DNA of 49,066 nt from Desulfobacterium sp. (GCA_016342325.1 JAEINR010000046.1:1-49066), one strand, 5' to 3'; shown: positions 34,186-41,644, counted from the stretch's first letter. Translations and numbers: made by a program. Notes: generated by a model not told the origin, from the letters alone.

Positions 34186-35468
34186 ATTCCCTCAAACTCC
34201 ATGTTCAAATGTTGCTGTCGAATGGATACAATCTGTTCAGCCAGCTTGGTTTTTCGATTATTCGGGATCCGGTTTTTGATCGCTTTTTCAATGGTGTTGA
34301 AATCTCCAAGCGTGATAACAATCTCTTTCCCCCTGGATATGGCCGTGTAAATCCAGGAATTGGACAGAAAATAGTTGAACTGCTGGTGAACGGGGATGAT
34401 AATAACCGGGGCCTCGCTGCCCTGGAACTTGTGGCAGGTGATGCAATAGGCATGGAGCAGGTTCTTGTCTTTTTTGGGCACGGCCACCTCCCGGTCCGGA
34501 TCCGTGAAATTAATGATAATCTCCTTCCCATGGATAGCCCTGACAATGCCGATATCTCCGTTGACGATCATGGCCTCAGCGCCCTTGGTGGTCTGCAACC
34601 GGCTGTTCTTCGTATTGATCACCTTGTCCCCGGGCCGGAAGGGATAGTCATCACCACCGCCATCACCCCAAAGCCCATCCGTGTCAGGGTTGAGCCGGTC
34701 CCGGAGCCGATCATTGATGGATTTGCAGGACAAAAGCCCCTTGGTGTTGACGGGGGAAAGCACCTGAATGTCATTGATGGGATCATATCCCCTAAGCGGC
34801 ATCCGGTCACAAACCATGGACTCAACGCCTGCCAGGGTCATCTCAGGGGTGGAGCACTCCACATGGATGAGGTTGACCGGTGGGGTGGCTTCCAGGTCCA
34901 GGGCCTTGGCCGGGGAATAGAATTGCCCCCTCTTGATCCGGTGGCAGGCTGTGACAATTGTTCCGGAATTCCGGTGGATCACGTCCAGCTCCACATGGGG
35001 GACAGCTTGAGATGCCAGGATGTCCCGGAGCACGGCCCCGGCCCCAACAGATGGAAGTTGGTCCTGATCACCAACAAGGAGGAGCTTGGTACGTTTGGGG
35101 TCTATGGCTTCCAGCACCCGGCACATCAGGTCATTGGTAATCATGGATATCTCGTCAAGGATAAGCAAGTCAGCTTGCAATGGGTTTGACCGGTTATGGG
35201 CGAATTGAAATTTTCCGTCTTCAAAAATGCAGCCCAGCATAGTGTGGATGGTTGACGCGTAATGACCGGTGGCCTCCATCATTCTTTTCGCTGCTTTTCC
35301 CGTGGGCGCCGCCTGGGTGATGCTCATCTTTTCCGACGCGGCCCATTCGATGATTGATAACAGGGTTGTACTTTTCCCCGTTCCAGGTCCCCCGCAGAGT
35401 ACACTTACTCTATTCTTTTTAACCATTTTCAAGGCTGATAATTGTTGATCTGTAAGAATAATTTTCAC
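34182..35468 (-). CDS. recD2: RecD2-type helicase, C-terminal SF1 motor half
   Basis: The 428 residues hold a complete SF1B motor: Walker A GGPGTGKSTT (26-35), AAPTGKAAKRM (motif Ia), LLILDEISMI (motif II), LLVGDQDQLPSVGAG (motif III), and a C-terminal UvrD-type part with ITCHKFQGSEAP then YTAISRGKE. The start is GTG at 35468, inside a GTGA overlap with the HNH gene stop, with GAGGTG as ribosome site. It begins exactly at the motor-domain boundary; the N-terminal domain that RecD2 normally carries is in the separate gene 36106-37014, on the other side of an HNH gene. The two halves probably form one 5'-3' helicase by association. Confidence 0.9.
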   Translation of the reverse strand: MKIILTDQQLSALKMVKKNRVSVLCGGPGTGKSTTLLSIIEWAASEKMSITQAAPTGKAAKRMMEATGHYASTIHTMLGCIFEDGKFQFAHNRSNPLQADLLILDEISMITNDLMCRVLEAIDPKRTKLLLVGDQDQLPSVGAGAVLRDILASQAVPHVELDVIHRNSGTIVTACHRIKRGQFYSPAKALDLEATPPVNLIHVECSTPEMTLAGVESMVCDRMPLRGYDPINDIQVLSPVNTKGLLSCKSINDRLRDRLNPDTDGLWGDGGGDDYPFRPGDKVINTKNSRLQTTKGAEAMIVNGDIGIVRAIHGKEIIINFTDPDREVAVPKKDKNLLHAYCITCHKFQGSEAPVIIIPVHQQFNYFLSNSWIYTAISRGKEIVITLGDFNTIEKAIKNRIPNNRKTKLAEQIVSIRQQHLNMEFEGI

Positions 35469-36109
35469 TTGACCACCTCAGAATTTGCCCAAGTCATGTT
35501 ATGAAGAATTTTATGAATAGCTCCACCACTGACACCATAAAGTTCTCCAAGAGATTCTTCGGTGAGTCCTATTCGGCCTTCATATAAAAATTTTATTTCC
35601 TCTGCTTTTTCAGGACTTAATTTGACAGTTGTTTGTTTTCTTGTATTTTCAAGGAGTGTTATAAATTGACAATTCCAAGGGGCATAAGGACCATCATTAT
35701 CTTTCCTGTCGATTTGCAAATCATCTTGATATCCATTCTTCAAAGCCCATTCTTTGAGTGCTTTAAAATTGTTTTTCCATTCCTTGCAGACATAAATTCC
35801 CCTGGCCCCATACCATTTATAGCTGTCTGATTTTGGGTCATAACATCGTTTTTTCATTCCTTGCCAAACATTGTATAACCGCGAGGATTTACCGTTTTTA
35901 CATTCACCGTGTTTTGTATTTGCTTTTCTCGCAGCTTCAACAAGTCCAGCACGCCCAGTGCATCCACACGTTTTTTGCCTGATTCCATTGTGGTAACTTT
36001 TTTCAATCGTCATTTTGCATGCTGGACAAAGGAAAAGCCCCCAAGGTTGTTTGTAAATTCTTTTGCTATTCGGATTGATTCTGCTTTCCAATTTTTTTAA
36101 AAGCTTCAT
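35465..36109 (-). CDS. HNH endonuclease, free-standing homing type
   Basis: The layout is an N-terminal zinc ribbon (LFLCPACKM then CGCTGR), an HNH-type nuclease core (RLYNVWQGMKKRCY, GARGIYVCKEW, LQIDRKDNDGPYAPWNCQFI), and a C-terminal helix-turn-helix (LTEESLGELYGVSGGAIHKI). This is the usual phage homing endonuclease form. It is clearly more AT-rich than its neighbours. It lies between the two halves of RecD2 and overlaps both: ATGA at its start and GTGA at its end. Removing the inserted segment would rejoin the RecD2 frame, so it appears to be a mobile insertion that lets the host gene keep working as two chains. Confidence 0.88.
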   Translation of the reverse strand: MKLLKKLESRINPNSKRIYKQPWGLFLCPACKMTIEKSYHNGIRQKTCGCTGRAGLVEAARKANTKHGECKNGKSSRLYNVWQGMKKRCYDPKSDSYKWYGARGIYVCKEWKNNFKALKEWALKNGYQDDLQIDRKDNDGPYAPWNCQFITLLENTRKQTTVKLSPEKAEEIKFLYEGRIGLTEESLGELYGVSGGAIHKILHNMTWANSEVVK

Positions 36110-37014
36110 ACGGACACCTCCAGGGCAGCCAACATCTCCGCCACCATGGTCTCGTCATTGGCCAATGGGGTAAAGGCCACGTCCCCGTCAACCTCCACCA
36201 TGGTTTCGTCCTCAAGCAAGGCCTCCACGCCCTCCTCCAGTTTGGATATCTGGATCAACTCACGGACCTTTTCAACCAGGCCCGGCTTGTCTATCCATAT
36301 GGAGCCTTCCTTGACCACTTCTCCCATGGCATGGACCGTGGCCGCCTTCTTGCGCTCAATACCGTCCCGGGGGTACTCCAAGTTCAGGGCCACCCGGTCA
36401 GCCAGGGCAAACCCGATGCCATGAAAATGGGTTAGGGTGTAGGGGTTGCCCCTAACCACGTCCCCTGCATTATTACCAAAAGCATGAATCAATTCACCGG
36501 CCAGGCTCTTGCGCATGCCCTGGACATCGAGCAGGGCCTCCAGCTCCACCATGACCGACTCGTTCTGTTCGTTGTCAATGAGGGTTTTTTGAATCTCCTT
36601 TGCCCGTTCCAGGGTGATCCCGGGGGTCTCCATGGCTACCCGGTCGGGGTCGGTTTTCATGATCACCAGGGTCTGGTCCCCGTAGGCGTCCAGGAGGCGG
36701 TTGCCCACGGTGGAGCCGACGAACTTGCAGGTCCGAACGATGTACTTAAAAATCCCGTTTGCGTCCACGGGCTGTACAGACTGATACCGGGAAAACTTAA
36801 ATTGTTGGCCGTACTTGGAGGTGTCCTGCCACTCCCCGGTCAAGGCGTATTCCATGTTGACCTGGGGATTGATGATGGAGCCTATGGCCGTAAACATTCC
36901 TGCGGGGCCCTGGAAAGACCCGATCAAAAAATTGTTGTCATTCCGGTAAACGATCCGGCATAACTCGCCGGTCATAGTTCTCTCTTCTTCTGTAGTTTCA
37001 GTGTCATTTGCCAT
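36106..37014 (-). CDS. recD2: RecD2-type helicase, N-terminal half
   Basis: The 302 residues match the RecD2 N-terminal region: OB-fold start (TGELCRIVYRNDNNFLIGSF), KFSRYQSVQPVDANGIFKY, then a helix-hairpin-helix region (CKFVGSTVGNRLLDAYGDQ, then METPGITLERAKEI) and ANPYTLTHFHGIGFALAD-like text (RGNPYTLTHFHGIGFALAD). It ends LEVSV and stops exactly where the motor domain should begin. With the 428-residue downstream motor gene the total is about 730 residues, normal for RecD2. It overlaps the nuclease gene upstream by 11 bases. Confidence 0.85.
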   Translation of the reverse strand: MANDTETTEEERTMTGELCRIVYRNDNNFLIGSFQGPAGMFTAIGSIINPQVNMEYALTGEWQDTSKYGQQFKFSRYQSVQPVDANGIFKYIVRTCKFVGSTVGNRLLDAYGDQTLVIMKTDPDRVAMETPGITLERAKEIQKTLIDNEQNESVMVELEALLDVQGMRKSLAGELIHAFGNNAGDVVRGNPYTLTHFHGIGFALADRVALNLEYPRDGIERKKAATVHAMGEVVKEGSIWIDKPGLVEKVRELIQISKLEEGVEALLEDETMVEVDGDVAFTPLANDETMVAEMLAALEVSV

Positions 37015-37771
37015 TTTGCACCTCTATCATTTGCTGGACCTCATAGTCGTAATAGTCCAGGGGGATAGCATTAAAGGTTTCCGGGGTCAGGTGTATCAAC
37101 GCCCGGCGAAACCCAGAAACGGTGGGAAAGTAACTCTCTCTGTCAAGGATGTATTGATATGTTGAAAGCTGCAGGGTGTATTTGGATATGTCAGTGGCCT
37201 GCAGGTGGTCTATTGGAGGCAGACCTGATTGCCATGGGTTTTCCCGGGAAATCTCCTTGTTCTGTTTCCAATCTAAAATTAAGATCTCGTTGGTAGATGG
37301 GTCATACATCAGAAGATCAACCATGCCAGATAAGCATAGGTCCGGGGAGAAGATAACCATCTCGGCCCCTATAAAGGTGAACCGGGAAAGAAGCCCGGCC
37401 ACGGCCCGGTCCGCCTGGACGAACAAGGCCGTGCATCGATCAGAAATGGGGCCCGGGACCCGGTCTGCTGGCCATGATGATATTTGCGATTCCGCATACT
37501 CATGGGTATTGTCTCCCTCGGAGCTCCCCCGCCTGGCCTCTGCCGACCACTCCGCACGGATATCCCCAGGGGGCCGCCCGGCGTACTTGGGGTTCTTTCC
37601 CTGGGAGCACCGGAGAGACACGGCTTCTGCATCGAACTTTCCGAAGAACCGTCCCACGAACCCGGTACCGGATAAGTACCGGGTTCCATGGTTATCTGTG
37701 TAAGTGTGGGGACCTTCCCGGAAGGTGATAACGTGATCCCCGTCCGGGTGATATGCTGTCTTATCCGCCAT
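37004..37771 (-). CDS. PD-(D/E)XK nuclease, RecB/Cas4-like
   Basis: The catalytic set of the RecB nuclease family is present: His90 (GDNTHEYAE), Glu137 (GAEMVI), Asp152 (GMVDLL) and Asp167-x-Lys169 (ILDWKQNK). Length of 255 and context (next to RecD2 and ERCC4 genes) point to phage recombination or end processing, with RecD2 as likely partner. TAATG overlap with the upstream small gene couples its translation. Confidence 0.88.
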   Translation of the reverse strand: MADKTAYHPDGDHVITFREGPHTYTDNHGTRYLSGTGFVGRFFGKFDAEAVSLRCSQGKNPKYAGRPPGDIRAEWSAEARRGSSEGDNTHEYAESQISSWPADRVPGPISDRCTALFVQADRAVAGLLSRFTFIGAEMVIFSPDLCLSGMVDLLMYDPSTNEILILDWKQNKEISRENPWQSGLPPIDHLQATDISKYTLQLSTYQYILDRESYFPTVSGFRRALIHLTPETFNAIPLDYYDYEVQQMIEVQNGK

Positions 37772-37974
37772 TATTTGGACTGTCCGTTTTTGTCATCGAA
37801 CCGGAGATAGGCCGGGAGTTTTCCAAGCGTGCAAGGGACACGGTCTTTTTTCAACTCCGTAATCAGGCGGCTGGAGTGTTGAGCAGCATAAAAGGCCATA
37901 GTTTCCTCGGTGACGTTCATGGGAAGCATGCCCCCGGTGATGTTGACATGGTATGGTCCGTTTGACTGTGGCAT
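37771..37974 (-). CDS. First gene of leftward early operon, unknown, 67 aa
   Basis: Not recognised. It has a short beta-rich start (YHVNITGGMLPMNVTEE), a helix, and a basic end. AGGAG stands seven bases before the start, and its stop overlaps the nuclease gene as TAATG. As first gene after the 38.06 kb terminator it is the place where a leftward early promoter should act. Confidence 0.65.
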   Translation of the reverse strand: MPQSNGPYHVNITGGMLPMNVTEETMAFYAAQHSSRLITELKKDRVPCTLGKLPAYLRFDDKNGQSK

Positions 37975-38059
37975 GATTATCTCCTGTGATCTTTTTAAAT
38001 TTTAGGATTGCTGAAACGGTTGAATTTAGGATGGATCAAGGAGGGAGATGACAAAACGT

Positions 38060-38095
38060 AAAAAACCCAGTGAAAGTTTGTGGCCTTCCTGGGTT
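38060..38095 (-). terminator. Rho-independent terminator before leftward early operon
   Basis: AACCCAG (38064-38070) pairs with CTGGGTT (38089-38095); on the minus strand the stem is followed by a T run. It ends transcription of the lipoprotein/membrane-protein unit and keeps it out of the early operon. Confidence 0.75.
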
Positions 38096-38141
38096 CTTTG
38101 AATTTCGAATTGTTTTGGTACATGAACTCTCTCCCCTAAGG

Positions 38142-38160
38142 GAGAGTCTTGCAATTTGGC
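38142..38160. repeat. 19-base direct repeat, copy 1
   Basis: GAGAGTCTTGCAATTTGGC occurs identically at 42432-42450 in the same orientation. The two copies bracket the entire immunity region. A chance 19-base match in this window is unlikely. Confidence 0.8.
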
Positions 38161-38235
38161 ACGGTCAGGATGGCATGTTTAGGGCAGAAATGTCAAGGGG
38201 TTGTTTGTTAATTTTGTTTCAATAAGTGATATGTC

Positions 38236-38712
38236 TTACTTTTTTATTTTAGTTTTCACAATGGGAACAAGTGCCTGTAATTCAGCTATTCTTTCCAATC
38301 TCCACTTTTCAAGTAAATAATCTTCCTGAGCCTCTTCTATTCGGTCTGCTCTTTCTCTCAATTTTTCTGCTATTCGCTCTGCTGGAGTTGGACGCATTTC
38401 TGGATTTTCTTTATACGTTTCTTCCATTATCTGGTTCAATTCTTTGAGAATTTTATTTATTTCACGTTTATTCTCAGCTTGACGTTGTGGTCCAGCAAAT
38501 TCCCACTGAAGTTCTGAGTTAATAATCTTGAGTTGTTTTTTCCAAAAAGATTCACCTTGTAAAAAAACTCTTGCATGATTCACAGCTCCTTTTATATTTC
38601 CAGAATTATTAACAACAACTAATTTGGGAGAAGATAAATATAGGTAGCCAACGCTTAAAACAATAAGCCAGATAAAGGCTTTTACTTTAGTTTCCATTGA
38701 AATATTATTCAT
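38236..38712 (-). CDS. Membrane-anchored coiled-coil protein, 158 aa
   Basis: Residues ~10-30 form one transmembrane helix (AFIWLIVLSVGYLYLSS); residues ~60-158 are almost wholly helical and charged (RIAEKLRERADRIEEAQEDY), a long coiled coil probably on the outer face of the inner membrane. AT-rich, within the lysogeny region, downstream of the lipoprotein gene. It looks like a moron with an envelope role, such as superinfection exclusion (inference). No good ribosome site is visible. Confidence 0.6.
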   Translation of the reverse strand: MNNISMETKVKAFIWLIVLSVGYLYLSSPKLVVVNNSGNIKGAVNHARVFLQGESFWKKQLKIINSELQWEFAGPQRQAENKREINKILKELNQIMEETYKENPEMRPTPAERIAEKLRERADRIEEAQEDYLLEKWRLERIAELQALVPIVKTKIKK

Positions 38713-38726
38713 AGCATTAACCTATT

Positions 38727-39332
38727 CTAAAGCTCATCGAGCAGCGCGCTTTTCTTTGTTTCATACTCCTTTTTTGTGATCAGGTCGGCCTCGTAGGATT
38801 GTTTGAGGAGTTTTAGTTTGGGGGTGAGGTTATTGCCTTGTGCCACAATGACAGGATCGGAAGAGACTTTTTTAAAAATAAATTTAACCCCTTTCGTGTG
38901 TGGCTGGATAGTACCTAAGTTCACCATCCTTCTACCACTCCGCACTTTCATTTTTGACACTTCAATGGTATTTTTGTCGATGAATTTGATTTTAGCATTC
39001 ATAGCTTCTCCACTCACCCCGTCTACATAACTCGTCACTATGAGTTTTGTAATTCTATCTCTTTCTACGGTGTAAAGTTGGGTTCCGTCTTTATCGGGTT
39101 CATCAAAAATAGTTTTCCCGTCCACCGTGGCATCAAAATGACCGATCAAATCGAAAGTAAACGTCATTCTGTCTTTTTCTACCACCGGCCAAGAAGAATC
39201 TCCAGATACTGCAAACGAAGACTCCCACGAACCTATTATAGAGTGTAAAGGGAATATTTCGATTGGTTTTCGAGAGAAGGACGAACATCCCACAAGCCCC
39301 AAACACAATAAAATCAGAATCAGCTTTTTCAT
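38727..39332 (-). CDS. Lipoprotein with SHOCT-like C-terminus
   Basis: ATG at 39332 is preceded by AAGGAG; a frame starting 13 codons upstream runs through the terminator. The signal ends in a clear lipobox LVGC, so Cys15 would be acylated and the protein anchored in the envelope. The middle ~130 residues are beta-rich. The last ~30 residues (LKLLKQSYEADLITKKEYE) resemble the SHOCT short C-terminal domain. A lysogeny-region lipoprotein is a good candidate for lysogenic conversion or exclusion. Transcription must pass a terminator only ~20 bases before its start, so expression may be by read-through from the repressor transcript. Confidence 0.8.
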   Translation of the reverse strand: MKKLILILLCLGLVGCSSFSRKPIEIFPLHSIIGSWESSFAVSGDSSWPVVEKDRMTFTFDLIGHFDATVDGKTIFDEPDKDGTQLYTVERDRITKLIVTSYVDGVSGEAMNAKIKFIDKNTIEVSKMKVRSGRRMVNLGTIQPHTKGVKFIFKKVSSDPVIVAQGNNLTPKLKLLKQSYEADLITKKEYETKKSALLDEL

Positions 39333-39351
39333 GACAGCTCCTTTAAAAAGC

Positions 39352-39382
39352 AAAAAAGCCGGGAACCCCACGGCACCCGGCT
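39352..39382 (-). terminator. Terminator/attenuator directly upstream of lipoprotein gene
   Basis: AGCCGGG (39357-39363) pairs with CCCGGCT (39376-39382); on the minus strand this is followed by six T. It ends the repressor transcript, but only about 20 bases separate the T run from the lipoprotein start codon, so it may act as an attenuator. Confidence 0.8.
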
Positions 39383-39418
39383 AAAAATTATAATTCCAGA
39401 GTCCCTGAACTCGGCACG

Positions 39419-39589
39419 TCAAAACGGGAACAACAAGACAAAAGAAACACTACCCATAGATATTAAAAAAGACCGGAGGCAAACCCAGAAAGAAAAAGGA
39501 TCAGTGTTGTATGCAAACATATAAAAAATCCAACATAAAATAGATAGCTGCCAGATAACCCGTCTTACCTCTTTTATAGATCCGTTCAT
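39419..39589 (-). CDS. Possible tiny membrane protein, 56 aa
   Basis: An AT-rich frame from ATG at 39589 encodes two hydrophobic segments (VIWQLSILCWIFYMFAY and SFLISMGSVSFVLLFPF). It lies between the repressor and its terminator, a usual place for lysogeny-expressed membrane genes. There is no ribosome site at a good distance, so it may be spurious. Confidence 0.3.
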   Translation of the reverse strand: MNGSIKEVRRVIWQLSILCWIFYMFAYNTDPFSFWVCLRSFLISMGSVSFVLLFPF

Positions 39590-39629
39590 TTTTTTACGTT
39601 GCTAAAAAAAAACAACCCTCCGTCCTGCG

Positions 39630-40379
39630 TCATCCATCAAAGCTCCGCCACATCCAGATCACCCGACCTACACATAACCTTAACCAATCAGATTCAATAA
39701 CCAGCTTGGGTTGATAATTGTTATTTTCACTCCATAAAACAAAGCCCTTGGCTTTTTCAAATTTTCGAACCCGCTTTACAGCAAGAGTTTGAACCCCTCC
39801 GTCTTCGGTAGAAACCGCAAACACTTTATTATCAACAAACTCCCGATCCTCCTTATCTATTATGATGATTGAACCTTCGGGAACCAACGGCTCCATGGAA
39901 TCCCCTCCCACCCTGACGGCAACAAGGTTATGTTTTGCCCGGTGCCCTAATTCTGGGATATAAACCAACACCTCACTTGTAGGAGTTTCGTACTCGTCAA
40001 AGGCAGCTCCGTTTGACCAGGCTGCCAGACGACCAGAGTCCATGAGTGGGACACCCCGATAATTTGCCGTACTTTGTTCAAGCAACACTTTTTCTTCATC
40101 GGTGTTGGTCTGGATTATAAATGGCGTGGATTGTTTTGGAATGGGGTCTTTCCCTTCTATAAGGTCCTTCCCCCTCTGAAGCATGCAAATATAATCCGCA
40201 CCAATAGCGTCACATATTTTTAATCTGTCTGACTCTTTTAAGGTTCGTCGTAAGCCCAAAAAATCGTTTATGTGAATAGGCGTTAATCCAGTATGCAGAG
40301 CCAATTCTTTTTGAGCACCACGTGGTTTTTTTTCTAAATAATCTTGAACAGCTTTTCTAAAGTAATCAAGTATTTCCAT
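39630..40379 (-). CDS. CI/LexA-like repressor with S24 peptidase domain (module 1)
   Basis: The N-terminal domain (~1-75) has a helix-turn-helix (GAQKELALHTGLTPIHINDF). The C-terminal half is an S24/LexA peptidase: nucleophile Ser161 in GGDSMEP and general base Lys202 in LAVKRV. RecA-stimulated self-cleavage should inactivate it, giving SOS induction. ATG at 40379 is chosen because GGAAGAG precedes it and it aligns with the paralogue at 40940-41620; a start four codons upstream is possible. It is divergent from the Cro-like gene, and three TTCCA-N7-TGGAA-type sites lie between. About 60% identity to the second repressor over the first ~75 residues by eye. Probably maintains lysogeny. Confidence 0.92.
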   Translation of the reverse strand: MEILDYFRKAVQDYLEKKPRGAQKELALHTGLTPIHINDFLGLRRTLKESDRLKICDAIGADYICMLQRGKDLIEGKDPIPKQSTPFIIQTNTDEEKVLLEQSTANYRGVPLMDSGRLAAWSNGAAFDEYETPTSEVLVYIPELGHRAKHNLVAVRVGGDSMEPLVPEGSIIIIDKEDREFVDNKVFAVSTEDGGVQTLAVKRVRKFEKAKGFVLWSENNNYQPKLVIESDWLRLCVGRVIWMWRSFDG

Positions 40380-40385
40380 AATCTC

Positions 40386-40402
40386 TTCCATATATAATGG
40401 TA
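40386..40402. promoter_or_regulatory. Operator 1A (TTCCA-N7-TGGTA)
   Basis: TTCCA-TATATAA-TGGTA, beside the repressor start. Its spacing matches the second module's outer site (about 55 bases upstream of the rightward -35). Weakest of the three in symmetry. Confidence 0.65.
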
Positions 40403-40417
40403 TAAGAAAAATAACAA

Positions 40418-40434
40418 TTCCATATATATTGGAT
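40418..40434. promoter_or_regulatory. Operator 1B (TTCCA-N7-TGGAT)
   Basis: TTCCA-TATATAT-TGGAT, starting 24 bases before the rightward -35. Overlaps the likely leftward repressor promoter region. Confidence 0.75.
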
Positions 40435-40441
40435 GTTTTCC

Positions 40442-40470
40442 TTGACTTATTCCAAAATATTTGGAATTAT
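40442..40470 (+). promoter_or_regulatory. Rightward promoter of Cro-like gene 1
   Basis: TTGACT at 40442-40447 is followed after 17 bases by AATTAT at 40465-40470. The third operator lies between the two boxes. Module 2 has the same TTGACT at the same distance from its operators. Confidence 0.6.
40450..40466. promoter_or_regulatory. Operator 1C (TTCCA-N7-TGGAA)
   Basis: TTCCA-AAATATT-TGGAA, fully symmetric, starting eight bases after the start of the -35 and lying between -35 and -10. Bound repressor would block the rightward promoter. Confidence 0.8.
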
Positions 40471-40494
40471 AGATTCCATAACTAAGGAGCCAAG

Positions 40495-40743
40495 ATGAAA
40501 AGACTACCTAATGGAATACTTCCACAATTCGAACAAAAAACCGGGATTCAGGCAAAATTTATTAGCGCCTATCTGTCAATGAAAGATCCTGTCAAGCCTG
40601 GTAGGGAACGTTGCATTCTCCTTGCTCAAGCCAGCACTGATCTTGGTTACGACTTTACCGCAGCCGATTGGATGTTCAATCCCGAAAAAATAAAAGCGAC
40701 CTTAAAGACCAACAAGGCCAATAACCCCAATGCACAAAGGTGA
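40495..40743 (+). CDS. Cro-like DNA-binding protein (module 1)
   Basis: An 82-residue single-domain helix-turn-helix protein (LPQFEQKTGIQAKFISAYLS), with a Lys-rich tail. AAGGAG stands before the start. It is over 80% identical by eye to the 84-residue protein at 41731-41985. Divergent from the S24 repressor, it fits a Cro or YdaS-type lytic switch protein. The putative recognition segment IQAKFISAYLS is the same in both paralogues, so both Cro-like proteins may read the same half-site even though the operators differ. Confidence 0.85.
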   Translation: MKRLPNGILPQFEQKTGIQAKFISAYLSMKDPVKPGRERCILLAQASTDLGYDFTAADWMFNPEKIKATLKTNKANNPNAQR

Positions 40744-40888
40744 TGATTTGAAGGTGAGTCAAGGGTCTCGTCTCAAAAGCACCCATAGGAGACTTCCATA
40801 TTATATTCTGAGACCCTATCCATTACACACTCTCCAAGTGATTCCTTTTTTTAATTGCTGGTCAGGGATTAAACCGGGAAGCCCATAG
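40730..40888 (+). pseudogene. Relic of third switch gene after Cro-like gene 1
   Basis: A 52-codon frame begins MHKGDDLK, matching the start MCKHKGDDLK of the 72-residue gene in module 2, then diverges at once. The shared DNA ACAAAGGTGATGATTTGAA follows both Cro genes. It looks like the remains of the third gene of a duplicated unit, with the rest lost or replaced. Confidence 0.4.
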
Positions 40889-40939
40889 TTCACCAAAATT
40901 AGTATTGGACTTCCCAGGGAATGGCTCTTTGACAATCGG
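40889..40939. other. Convergent gap between the two modules
   Basis: Short AT-rich segment between the relic and the stop of repressor 2, with GGGAAG/CTTCCC inverted repeats around 40876-40918 that may form a hairpin ending the leftward repressor-2 transcript. No T run, so terminator activity is uncertain. Confidence 0.35.
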
Positions 40940-41620
40940 TTAAGACAATATTGACAAATATCTTTTGATACTGTCTTTAACTCCGTCTTCTGCCTTTTGA
41001 AGGTCTTCAATTAATACTTTAATTGCAGCTTCTTTTTGTTTATCGCTAAGCTCAGTTTTTGTCTTTTTGAGGGCGTCGTCAAGAATTTTCATGGCCATCA
41101 ATAATGGCTGACCGGTTGAGGATGGTTCTTTTAAAACGTTTTTATCCTTATCTTCGTTAAGCACGTCCACAACTTGATTGTAATCATCCATTATTTTGTC
41201 CATTGCAGACCGTTCCCATTCTGGGAGTTCGTTATCAATCTTTGAAACATCCAACAAATCAAACAAGAAGTCCTTTGAAATATTAAGTTCCTTTGAGAGA
41301 GTCTCAACTGTTGTTTTAAGGTACTTGTTCCTCCAATCTCTCATAGCTTTATGTATGTTTACCGCTTCTTTTTCAGGAGGATAGACTTTTATTTTTTTAA
41401 TAAGATTTTTTCCGTGAATAAGCAAATCAAGATAATCAGAATCCATTGCTTCTGCAATACGGACACGATCTTGCTCTTTCATTGCCCGTCTGTGACCGAG
41501 AAAATCATTGAGGTGTCGAGATGTTATTCCAGACTTCTCAGCAAGTTTTTTTTGGGCGCCCCTTGGCTTATCTTTAAGATAATCCTGGACGGCTTTTCTA
41601 AAGTAATCAGCAGTTTCCAT
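40940..41620 (-). CDS. Repressor-like protein without peptidase domain (module 2)
   Basis: The N-terminal ~75 residues are a paralogue of the S24 repressor: METADYFRKAVQDYL, then GAQKKLAEKSGITSRHLNDF for the helix-turn-helix. The C-terminal ~150 residues are different: helical, charged, with no GDSMEP or Lys of the S24 peptidase. It therefore cannot be cleaved in the LexA way. It probably controls its own set of operators (41628-41706) and may keep the phage silent even during SOS, or act in a second step. It is divergent from the second Cro-like gene. Confidence 0.85.
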   Translation of the reverse strand: METADYFRKAVQDYLKDKPRGAQKKLAEKSGITSRHLNDFLGHRRAMKEQDRVRIAEAMDSDYLDLLIHGKNLIKKIKVYPPEKEAVNIHKAMRDWRNKYLKTTVETLSKELNISKDFLFDLLDVSKIDNELPEWERSAMDKIMDDYNQVVDVLNEDKDKNVLKEPSSTGQPLLMAMKILDDALKKTKTELSDKQKEAAIKVLIEDLQKAEDGVKDSIKRYLSILS

Positions 41621-41627
41621 AGCTTAA

Positions 41628-41644
41628 TCCTATATATTATGGGA
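41628..41644. promoter_or_regulatory. Operator 2A (TCCTA-N7-TGGGA)
   Basis: TCCTA-TATATTA-TGGGA, about 54 bases before the rightward -35, mirroring operator 1A. The half-site is TGGGA rather than TGGAA. Confidence 0.6.

Larger units (their letters stand above)
37975..38235. other. Leftward early leader region
   Basis: No gene. It holds, from left: the leader of the leftward operon with two near-repeats of TTTAGGAT about 24 bases apart; a minus-strand terminator (38060-38095); a seven-base stem CTCTCCC/GGGAGAG near 38130-38146; and the first copy of a 19-base direct repeat (38142-38160). No convincing sigma70 promoter for the early operon was found, so an activator may be required. Confidence 0.5.

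Noticed and set aside
34209-35189. 326-codon frame on the plus strand opposite RecD2 motor gene
   Set aside because: Antisense shadow of a conserved helicase with all motifs; no ribosome site and unnatural composition.
35465-36109. Group I intron or intein in RecD2
   Set aside because: The HNH gene overlaps both RecD2 halves by four bases, leaving no room for intron sequence, and the frames are not fused as an intein needs.
40816-41010. 64-codon minus-strand frame between the two switch modules
   Set aside because: Overlaps the end of repressor 2 in another frame, has no ribosome site and covers the relic region.
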